Source of the DNA: Gymnopus androsaceus JB14
Taxonomy: Eukaryota; Basidiomycota; Agaricomycetes; Agaricales; Omphalotaceae
Length of the DNA: 14,168 nt
NCBI GenBank assembly: GCA_009733575.1
Contig: ML770219.1
Coordinates: forward strand, 1-14,168
Direction: 5' to 3'
In this document: positions 1 to 6,714 of the stretch, piece after piece
How the letters are laid out: each line of letters starts with the position of its first letter
Position numbering within the stretch: position 1 is the first letter of the stretch
Translations under genes and position numbers: made by a program
The notes under the pieces: model-generated
Database searches by the model: none
What the model saw: only the letters and a program-made list of their open reading frames with translations
What the model was told of the DNA's origin: nothing

Positions 1-1509
1 CTTTTGAGAGGTTTGAAGCAGTATCGAGGCCAATTGAGTATCTCAGAGTCTCATGCAATTGGACTATACCAGCTGCGACTTGTTTGTGCCCCTCGGTGCT
101 CATCACAGAACCGTCACATTAGGTTCATTTACCTCGATTATGAGTTGTTATATGCGAACATATTTACCCATATTCGCAACTTTACTCCATCTATCATTCT
201 ATAACTTGAATGCTCTATGGTAAAGGTTCAATTAATGACCGTACCACCATTTTCTGCAACTTTTTCTGCCGCTACAACCGACCCATTCATAACCAACTGT
301 CCCAAATGCCTTGCTGATGCCACAGTGTTATCTCTAGCATCTGTTCTCTCTGCTCTACGCTATCAGTTATGTAATGTTCCTGTGCTATTTCTTGGGCATA
401 CTCACAATCTATTTGAAAGCTATATGCATCGGCGCAGTCCTGAACAAGTTTTTACCAATGCCTTGTGAACTCTCAACAAACTTTAGCCTGGAATAAGTCT
501 CTATAAGATGGGAGTCATTGAATCAATGTACACCGGTTGTCTAAACCTCCTCAATCACTCGCTTTTTTCAGCAGGTGAATATGCATGGACTGGCGTTATT
601 CTAAAGGGGCTGCCTACAGTCAATCTGGTCACCAACTGGGCCAAAAGACTACAATGTCCAGGTTACTTGAAATAGTTTCAGGCACTATATAAGTGTAATG
701 GACAGAACCGTTAGGGTCTAACTAAAGGAGTCGTAGTAAGTAAGTAAATCCGAAGCAGCAGTTAATCTGGGAATTAAATATAAAACTAGTGTATATGCGT
801 GAAGTAGTTATTCCTGAGACTCCTTAAAGTTGATTGCTCCGAGACTTGTACATGCGTGCGGAGCGGACAGGAACAAGTGGGAGGAGGTCAGAAAGATGAA
901 ATTCTTACATATCAGACCAATATCAGTCAGTAAGTTGACTCCAAAAGTCTATACAAAGATGTAAACAAAGCCAATTGTGATTAGGGATGTAACTAGTAGG
1001 GCTCTGCACCGGAACCATTATATACGGTATATACAGATGGTTTTTACGGCTATGATGCCGTACTGTCAATCGCTGGACACCTCTGTACAGTACAGTCGGC
1101 GGTATGAAAATTGGCTGTATTCATGGTAAGAAGACGGCCATATACGGAAGTGCATGCAGTGTAAGTGTGAGTAGTCAAAATTAGACACTTCTACACATTT
1201 TCTTGCCAACTTTTGGCTCTATAAATTATGAGGTATCTGAGCCTAAATTGTAAAAACTTCCATCTCAAATTTCATCGAAAAATGCAACTCGGACTTGACT
1301 CGGACATCCTATAAGGAAGCCTGAGCCTCTATCCTCTACTCTACCTTGGCCTTGCAATGCATGGTTCAAGTCATGAACTCAAGCAAAGGTATAAGTAAAG
1401 TCATTTGAACATCTTTAAGACAACACTGACTTGCAATTGATAGTTTTAAGCTTCTTAACTTCATACATCCAGCACCATACACTGTATGACCGTAACATGG
1501 CCATACAAA
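1..1509. other. No supported gene
   Basis: Short open frames at 4-204 and 217-468 have no motif and no coding-like composition on either strand. TATATAC-G-GTATATA at 1019-1033 is a perfect interrupted palindrome in a stretch (1015-1160) rich in TACGG/CCGTA and TGTACAGTACA words, which may be the remains of a repeat. Otherwise nothing is seen. Confidence 0.4.
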
Positions 1510-1680
1510 ATTGATTACTGAGCTACTCAAGCGCCAGATGGTGAAGAGTTCAGAGGGTTGTTTTCATCACGGGGTGTTAAATAATTATCCCTATGGCCCC
1601 GAGTGAATAAGCCACTTGTCTGAGGCAAAAATTCAATGGCAACAGGGCCTCTCTATATGGACATTCAAAGAATGTCTTGA
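1510..1680 (+). pseudogene. Decayed copy of the integrase-type gene linker region
   Basis: Nucleotide similarity to the relic at 5170-5345 (which runs on the other strand) is visible in order: GCGCCAGATGGTGAAGAG, GGGTTGTTTTCA, CCCTATGGCCCCGAG, CACTTGTC, AATGGCAA and finally GGACATTCAAAGAATGTCT, the last almost exact. In protein terms only WTFKECL near 1656-1676 survives clearly; stops and indels break the rest. It gives the third occurrence of this gene family in the window. Confidence 0.55.
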
Positions 1681-2740
1681 AGCAATTCTCCTTGTGTGTC
1701 ATGTGGGGGATTACAAGAGTACATGTTCATTTACAGCTCACAATTCAATGGAACAACATATCAAACTGGGAGGTGGCATCAACTGAAGAAGTGAACATGC
1801 TTGGTATAGAATCTGTCAAATGAAATGTTGGCCACCACCTCAAGCACGAGGGTTCAAACAACTTCGTGCAGGGCATCAAACATCATTGAAATCCCAATAC
1901 TCCCATTGTCACCAGTGAAGTCCAGAGACGAAGCAGGCAGACGTGTTTGTTATGAGGCGTGTGGACAGGTGGGATTCCACGTGCTGGTTGATAGCGTCGC
2001 CTACATCATTCTCGATAAATTACTGCAGGAAGATAAGGTTTCGTAGATATTCCAGAAATAGAAGAAGCGAGAAAAGGCGGCAAAGCACTCTTGGGATGAT
2101 TACATCAATTATTTTGTGCAGAACATGAGAACTATATAATTTCGAGCGCGCTATACTCAGAACTTGAGTCATGTCAGAGGAAGACTATGGAAATTGTGGA
2201 AAGCCTAGAAGCCATAAAAATTGGGTCGCGGGGAGATAGTGATATCGTATGAAGGTAGAGGTAAAGGAAGAGGGCAGGGAGAAAAGGAAGAGCGCCCCCA
2301 AGCTCGATAAAGGGTAAAAGAAACCTTATAAGGGTCAACCGCCTCTCAGGTGGCCAGTGAGTTCTGACATTACCATTGAATGATACTGACATACTCTTGA
2401 TTCACCATTGTCATTCAGAAGCTTCGATTTCATATACTCTAATCAGGCTTTTTATCTTAAGTTCACAAATGTGCCAATGAGCGCATACAATGCGGAAATT
2501 AACATCAGTGTGTATCAATAAATGATAAGTGAAAATAAGTAACACATTAAAACGAGCAGATATTATGCAACAAACAGAAAAGTGAAACATCTAGTGTGTA
2601 AGTATTAAGTATGTTGTGCTCAGAGTGATGGGAGATGTATTACACTTGCACTTATCACTCATTTAAATTTAATTAGCTGCAGTGAGGACCACTCACTAAG
2701 GAAAAAGTTGTTAGCTTAGCGATGGCCAAGTGATATAAGG
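1681..2740. other. No supported gene, AT-rich towards the right
   Basis: Overlapping short frames at 1825-2128 (plus) and 2174-2392 (minus) show no domain, motif or splice partner. 2400-2700 is AT-rich with no open frame. No repeat shared with the rest of the window was noticed. Confidence 0.4.
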
Positions 2741-3372
2741 CTAAAACAGTCCACGCAAATCCAACATGGTCATCTTGTTGTCTCTAGACGGACCCGTTTT
2801 CGCCTTCTCCATATCGTCGATATCCAGAATGAAAGTCTTTGACTCGTGTGCAAGACATGTTCGTTCGAATTCGTGGAGGTTCGAATTGATAAATGAGATG
2901 TTCATCTGCATGAAGAAGGCGAGTGGGAAGGTGAATTTTTCGCTGGCAATGACGAACATCTCTTTCGGGAAGATTAGGCTAGGTGGGATCTGTGTTTGCT
3001 AAGGAAGACGTCTGGTTCGAGCTCCCATTCGTCGTTACTGGCCATTGGTCTCGTCTCCTTTTCCCTCGCTGCATCCTCCCTATTTGCTCTATTCAGCTCC
3101 GCAATGGTGGCAACGTCTAGAAGTGGTTTAGCTGCCGCGAAGATGTTGGGATCTGAGCGGATATCGTCCATTTCTGCATCCTCAATCGTGATGAGTGATT
3201 CCACGTCGGATTCGTCGCCCTTGTCCACTCCTTTCTCTCTCCTTTTCTTATTCCTATCTGTTATCGCCTGTTCTTCTCCAGACGTAACTGAAGAGGCAGC
3301 TTCTTCAGCTGAGCAATGGTTAGGGTTTTCAAGTGAATTCTGGATTTTCTGGTTGGTCGATCGAATGATGAG
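2741..3372 (-). pseudogene. Frameshifted gene relic, unknown family
   Basis: Two minus-strand open frames follow one another. The first (3372 to 2974) contains charged, coding-like sequence: an acidic stretch, a TIAELNRANREDAA helix and then WELEPDVFLSK. The second, in another frame (about 2995 to 2741), runs PPSLIFPKEMFVIASEKF, an F-rich stretch, FILDIDDMEKAK and LDLRGLF before TAG. The junction lies around 2990-3010. No GT-AG intron of workable length fits there, so I read it as a single-base frameshift in a decayed gene. There is no in-frame ATG near the 5' end, and an upstream stop at 3373-3375 closes the frame, so the N-terminus is missing or lies in an upstream exon. I do not recognise the family. 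Composition and the continuity of sense across the break argue that this was a real protein. Confidence 0.55.
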
Positions 3373-3503
3373 TCATATGGGATGAAGCGTTGACATCTAG
3401 AGAATGTTCCGGATACCGTTGTGCGCGTGGTGAAGGTCTTCGACGCGACATAAACGAAAAAGGACGAGATAAATGCTCGATATGTCAATTCAGACGAGCG
3501 GCA
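3373..3503. other. Short gap without a recognised gene
   Basis: Sequence between the gene relic ending at 3372 and the hairpin cluster. Open frames cross it on both strands, but they are continuations in the wrong frame of neighbouring relics, and no motif is seen. Confidence 0.4.
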
Positions 3504-3603
3504 GTGAGAGTCGGGAATGAGATCTATAGGCGCCTATCGGCGCAATGCCGACTCTCACGCCTGCTTATCTTATCCTCTGATAAGCCGCCTTTGGCGACTT
3601 ATC
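3504..3603. repeat. Cluster of hairpin-forming inverted repeats
   Basis: Three nested or adjacent structures occur in 100 bases. GTGAGAGTCGG at 3504-3514 pairs perfectly with CCGACTCTCAC at 3548-3558. Inside that loop lies the perfect 12-base palindrome ATAGGCGCCTAT at 3526-3537. Immediately after, GATAAGCCGCC (3579-3589) pairs with GGCGACTTATC (3593-3603) with one mismatch around a TTT loop. GCTTATC and GATAAGC at 3563-3585 offer an alternative stem. The cluster lies just outside the deaminase 3' UTR relic and is not present beside the other copies. No family is recognised. Confidence 0.75.
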
Positions 3604-3612
3604 TCGGATTAA

Positions 3613-3800
3613 TCTTGTGTCACATGAGCATCAGAATACAATGACAAAAAGCAATAAGAAGGTAATAATTAAATGATAAAAAAGATATAGGTAAAGACAA
3701 AGAATAGCCCAAAAAGTAATCATTAATACAACAAGCGTGTCCATCCTATCCACAAGTTTTACATTTGGCTCCAATCCCACTAGCGTTGACTCTCCTTGAG
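3613..3800 (-). pseudogene. Third deaminase-family copy: 3' end and 3' UTR only
   Basis: On the minus strand the series CTCAAGG, TGGGATTGG, TGTAAA, GATAGGATGGACA and TTGTTGTATT parallels the stop-codon region and 3' UTR of the intact deaminase at 8800-8868. Further on, TTATTGCTTTTTGTCATTG and the block 3613-3652 match 9918-9957 base for base. Relative to the copy at 9918-10345 this one carries about 60 extra bases after TTAATGATTAC. Upstream, toward 3860, an open frame of about 20 residues (VDKYELGFSK) could be a diverged remnant of the C-terminal tail, but no deaminase motif is left. The 3' boundary of similarity (TGTGACACAAGA on the minus strand) is the same as in the other decayed copy. 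Confidence 0.7.
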
Positions 3801-4119
3801 CTCAGCTGATGTTGGCATGAGTTTGCTAAAACCAAGTTCATATTTGTCAACAGGCATACCTGAAAGATTGGACACCTGAAATAAGCCCAGACCCCAGGTA
3901 AAGAAATGAAACGGACGCGAGCGCGTGGCTCGCGGATGATACATTGGAGTAGTATGTGCTGCCTGAGGTTTAAAATTGAGTTGATCCAGAGGGAAGATAA
4001 AGAGGAATGGGTAGACAGTGGTAATCAGACAGCACAAAATCCAATGAAGAATATCACGTCAATATTTCACTTCTGCAAGCCTTTGATTGATAGCTTGTCA
4101 ATAAATCCATCTTAGGCAT

Positions 4120-4219
4120 GGTGCTGTGGGGTAACGGTTAACCTTAGGCTTGACCATTGATCTCCGCTGCATAAGCATATTCTGTAGCCTAGCTGCGAGT
4201 TCGAATCTCGCCAGCGCCA
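4120..4219 (+). tRNA. tRNA-like gene with intron, isotype uncertain (copy 1)
   Basis: A tRNA cloverleaf can be drawn. The acceptor strands GGTGCTG (4120-4126) and CAGCGCC (4212-4218) pair over seven positions with one G-U, with A4219 as discriminator. The D-arm is GGGT-AACGGTTA-ACC. The T-arm is GCGAG-TTCGAAT-CTCGC (4195-4211), which doubles as a good B box. The anticodon stem TAGGC/GCCTA (4145-4149/4187-4191) encloses 37 bases, so an intron of about 30 bases is needed. Placing U33 at 4151 gives anticodon GAC, but base 37 would then be C, which is unusual. The alternative stem AGGCT/AGCCT loses U33. It is either a diverged tRNA gene or a tRNA pseudogene. Confidence 0.6.
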
Positions 4220-4246
4220 GCGCCATATGAAATCTGCAAAGATGTC

Positions 4247-4252
4247 TTTTTT
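4247..4252 (+). terminator. Pol III terminator after tRNA-like copy 1
   Basis: A run of six T 28 bases after the predicted 3' end of the tRNA-like gene, the normal Pol III stop signal, in an otherwise AT-rich trailer. Confidence 0.6.
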
Positions 4253-4661
4253 AATTTTATTATTATTTTACGCATCTTGAGTTAATCTTGATGCTCATGG
4301 CACATTTTGGCTGGACGCGGTAAATTCGATTGGTAGTGGAATGGACTTGGACTTGAAGCATGGGGGTTGTGAAACGGACACGAGCGCGTGGCTCGCGGAT
4401 GATACATTGGAGTAGGAGTAGTATGTGCTGCCTGAGGTTTAAAATTGATTCGATCCAGAGGGAAGATAAAGGGGAATGGGTAGACAGTGGTAATCAGACA
4501 GTACAAAATCCAATGAAGAATATCAATCTTTAGGTGCGTCAATATTTCACTTCCTAACAAACATCTTTAGCAATGCAAGCCTTTGATTGAGAGCTGTCAA
4601 TAAATCTATCTCTCTCAAAGGCTAGCAAGGGCTCATTACCATAGGTAATGTCACTAGACAT

Positions 4662-4760
4662 GGTGCTGTGGGGTAACGGTTAACCTGAGGCTTCACCATA
4701 ATTTCCGCTGCATAAGCATATTCTGTAGCCTAGCTGCGAGTTCGAATCTCGCCAGCGCCA
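4662..4760 (+). tRNA. tRNA-like gene with intron, isotype uncertain (copy 2)
   Basis: Same acceptor, D-arm and T-arm as copy 1, one base shorter overall. Differences cluster in the anticodon arm and the first half of the intron (CTGAGGCTTCACCATAATTT here against CTTAGGCTTGACCATTGATC). The last 60 bases are identical in the two copies. With U33 placed as in copy 1 the anticodon would be CAC (valine), and the D-arm and anticodon region resemble fungal tRNA-Val, but the first anticodon-stem pair is then G-A. Isotype valine is a guess; at least one copy is probably not a working tRNA. Confidence 0.58.
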
Positions 4761-4787
4761 GCGCCATATGAAATCTGCAAAGATGTC

Positions 4788-4793
4788 TTTTTT
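4788..4793 (+). terminator. Pol III terminator after tRNA-like copy 2
   Basis: The same run of six T at the same distance from the second tRNA-like gene, conserved between the units. Confidence 0.6.
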
Positions 4794-4911
4794 AATTTTA
4801 TTATTATTTTACACATCTTGAGTTAATCTTGACGCACATGGCACATTTTGGCTGCACGCCGTAAATTCGATTAGTAGTGGAATGGACTCGGGCTTGAAGC
4901 GTGGGGGTTGT

Positions 4912-4960
4912 GAAACGGACGCGAGCGCGTGGCTCGCGGATGATACATCGGAGTAGTATG
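4912..4960. repeat. Partial third tandem unit
   Basis: The first 49 bases of the unit recur (GAAACGGACGCGAGCGCGTG and on to GGAGTAGTATGT) and then stop, giving way to TCGATTTAAGTTC. The array therefore ends mid-unit, directly upstream of the integrase-type relic. Confidence 0.8.
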
Positions 4961-5030
4961 TTCGATTTAAGTTCAAGCATCATTTTAACCTCCAGCTCGA
5001 GTATCAGAAGGTTGAGGCCAAGCCTTCGCC

Positions 5031-5360
5031 TCAGCTTCCACGCAATTCAAATCCTTGGGGCTGCTCCTCGCGCATAGTTTTTTCAATGAAATTCCTGGAC
5101 AAGTTTCAGCTCCCTGAAGTTGAATACAACGGTTGGACAGACCTAGTCAAATGAACACTTTGTCCGAGCGACAGACATTCTTTGAATGTCCAAGGACCCC
5201 GCTTGCCGTTTGAATCTTTTGCCATTTCGTCAATGACAAGTTGTCGCTTATCAAGCTCGGGCATAGGGCTATTAGACAACCCCGTTGATTGAAAACAACC
5301 CTTCTGAAGCTCTTTCGACCATTTTGCGCGCCTGTCACGCCGGAGTTTGCCCGAAACACG
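5031..5360 (-). pseudogene. Integrase-core-type gene relic, N-terminal linker region
   Basis: On the minus strand one frame reads KLRRDRRAKWSKELQKGCF, then MPELDKRQLVIDEMAKDSNG, KRGPWTFKECLSLGQ, a TGA, and NFIEKTMREEQPQGFELRG before another TGA at 5031-5033. This pattern (an MP.xxKRQLVxDxMAKDxxGKRGPxTxKE block, then LTRxFIxxTMxxxxPEGFELR) is what I know from the N-terminal part of agaricomycete proteins ending in an integrase-type catalytic core, probably transposon-derived. The catalytic core, which should follow, is absent: the tRNA-unit array starts instead. The open frame over 5147-5389 in a neighbouring phase is a shadow. The gene is broken by at least two in-frame stops and by truncation. 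Confidence 0.65.
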
Positions 5361-5365
5361 TCTCC

Positions 5366-6094
5366 TTCACTCTTGCTGGCAGTTGCCACGTTGCGTAGTT
5401 CTCATCCTTTCGGATTCATCCCCGTAGCTGCTGCCGCCCCCTCAGGTTTCAACCTCATGAGCATACTCTTCTGCGACTCTAGTACCTTAGCCTCTTGATT
5501 GATAAATAATCACCTAGGACACTCAAAACACTCAGTCCATATTGCACGAAGGATTTTGGAGATGAGATTGCACTCCACAGAGTAAACAGCCGGTGCCGGG
5601 TGCGTATCTCACTCTTCAGAGTTCCTTTACCTTCTCAAATCACTTCCTAGCTTGCAACTTTCCTTATACCTCTAAAACCTCACAGCTCTTACCTTGTTTA
5701 ACCCACCAGCATCAAGAAACTCTTGTTGTTCGTTGTGTCACGATCAGTCTTGCCAACAACATGTAATTGCAGTAATTCTTGCACCAGTATGGCTTTTTTA
5801 TTGCTACACACAGCCAGTACATTGCTCATGACCGACTTGTCTCAATTTCGATGAATTTGTGACCCGTTAGGACTCCGGTGTGACAGCTGGTGCTACGGCC
5901 ATCGCGGAAGGGTTGTTTCGGGGTTGTTTCGAGGTTGTTTTCAGTCAACAGGGTTGTTTAATAGAATTATCCCGGGCATAGTTTGAGTTGTTACACGACT
6001 CCCTTCGATATCCCAGTGACTTTTATGGTGTGTCACAGATGAAGCGCTATCATACGGACTCATTGAATAACCCAAAAGAATTTACACCAGTGAT
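5366..6094. other. Spacer between the two integrase-type blocks
   Basis: Apart from the short inverted relic at 5910-5980, no gene is supported. The CT-rich plus-strand stretch 5610-5720 has a leader-like composition but no open frame of note. It may be inserted sequence; no terminal inverted repeats or target-site duplication could be identified by eye. Confidence 0.4.
5910..5980 (+). pseudogene. Short inverted relic of the integrase-type gene
   Basis: GGTTGTTTTCAGTCAACAGG followed by GTTGTTTAATAG and CCCGGGCATAG matches, in opposite orientation, the part of the minus-strand relic that encodes GCFQSTGLSNSPMPE (about 5260-5310). A GGGTTGTTTC-like motif is repeated three times just before it. 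Together the two form an imperfect inverted repeat of about 35-45 bases with arms some 600 bp apart. Confidence 0.5.
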
Positions 6095-6098
6095 TTAC

Positions 6099-6222
6099 CT
6101 GAGAATAATATTATGATCAGCCTTCAGCAGCTGGGATATGGTGTCCTTGTTCGTGATATTGCGTCTGTGGTATTCTAGCAAGGCAGCATGGACCTCTGTA
6201 TCGCCAATGGGGGCTTCAATGC
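6099..6222 (-). pseudogene. Integrase-core-type gene relic, N-terminal helix-turn-helix block
   Basis: On the minus strand, directly after a 24-T tract, the frame reads IGDTEVHAALLEYHRRNITN and then KDTISQLLKADHNIIL, ending at AG|GTAAAT (donor at 6098). This is the N-terminal HTH-like segment found in the same agaricomycete integrase-core family as the block at 5031-5360, and it lies upstream of that block on the same strand, so the two are probably exons of one former gene. The gap between them, about 740 bp, is far longer than the 50-65 bp introns seen elsewhere here and contains an inverted relic, suggesting an insertion or rearrangement. No ATG clearly belongs to it: the frame upstream runs through the T tract. 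Confidence 0.55.
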
Positions 6223-6246
6223 AAAAAAAAAAAAAAAAAAAAAAAA
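6223..6246 (+). repeat. A24 homopolymer tract
   Basis: An uninterrupted run of 24 A, flanked by CAATGC and GGTAAACC. On the minus strand it is a T24 tract immediately upstream of the integrase-type HTH block, where it could act as or derive from an intron polypyrimidine tract. It could also mark the A-tail of a retroposed sequence on the plus strand. Confidence 0.9.
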
Positions 6247-6714
6247 GGTAAACCGCCATGGGATGCAAGAGCTCATAAATCACTTATCTTTGTGATAATC
6301 ATATGCTTATTCAAATATGTATACAATATCCCTATCACCGATCAGACCCCCATTGCCGTATCCAGCTTGACCAGCTGATACCAAATTCCAACAAGCTGCT
6401 GACTCCGGCAGCCTCGCTTAGCATCCCTCCGCATGGCGCACTCCATTAATTGACCATCCTCTTATTTTTCATTGTTACGGTAAGTCATCCACTGGTGTAA
6501 AGGAAATGAGCATGTTGCGTTATGCATGCCGGTTGAGTCGGATCGTAAGCACCACATCTGCTTTTAGCCGAGATATTTTCCTTAAGGGGAGTCGCTTCAC
6601 ATAAGTATCGAATCGAGCCTGTACATTGTGCCTGTGTTTTTCTTAATATCCGATCGTGATCCGCTGGAAGACCCGTGAGAGAGTTAGCGCCAAGACAACT
6701 CTTCTCCCTCTCCC
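6247..6714 (+). promoter_or_regulatory. Upstream region of the deaminase gene
   Basis: No gene supported. The last 25 bases before the deaminase ATG are CT-rich (CTCTTCTCCCTCTCCC), as is common at fungal transcription starts and leaders. No clear TATA box or repeated operator-like motif is seen. A minus-strand open frame over 6643-7140 overlaps the deaminase coding strand and is a shadow. Confidence 0.35.

Larger units (their letters stand above)
3907..4370. repeat. Tandem unit 1 (about 464 bp) carrying a tRNA-like gene
   Basis: Starts with TGAAACGGACGCGAGCGCG and runs through the tRNA-like gene to the start of the next unit. It matches unit 2 over nearly its full length with scattered substitutions, but lacks about 78 bp in total relative to it, mainly two blocks just upstream of the tRNA-like gene plus a 6-base duplication near 4413. 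The unit opens with a small inverted repeat, CGCGAG..CTCGCG, around 3915-3935. Confidence 0.85.
4371..4911. repeat. Tandem unit 2 (about 541 bp) carrying a tRNA-like gene
   Basis: Second copy of the same unit, head-to-tail with unit 1. It includes the region after the tRNA-like gene (CATATGAAATCTGCAAAG and onward), which is nearly identical in both units through the AT-rich tract and on to the GGGGGTTGTGAAACGG junction. Open frames on the minus strand in both units (for example 4282-4560) arise only because the repeat itself happens to be open; they are not taken as genes. Confidence 0.85.

Noticed and set aside
3613..3800. Helitron 3' end (hairpin plus CTRR) at the deaminase relic boundary
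   Set aside because: The hairpins lie outside the shared sequence, the other copy lacks them, and no CTRR terminus is conserved.
4282..4560. Minus-strand open frame also present in part at 3780-4037
   Set aside because: It is open in both tandem units only because the units are duplicates; no motif, and it is antisense to the repeat carrying the tRNA-like gene.
6223..6246. A24 tract as the tail of a retroposed copy
   Set aside because: No target-site duplication was found and no recognisable plus-strand gene lies directly upstream; a slipped polypyrimidine tract on the minus strand is as likely.
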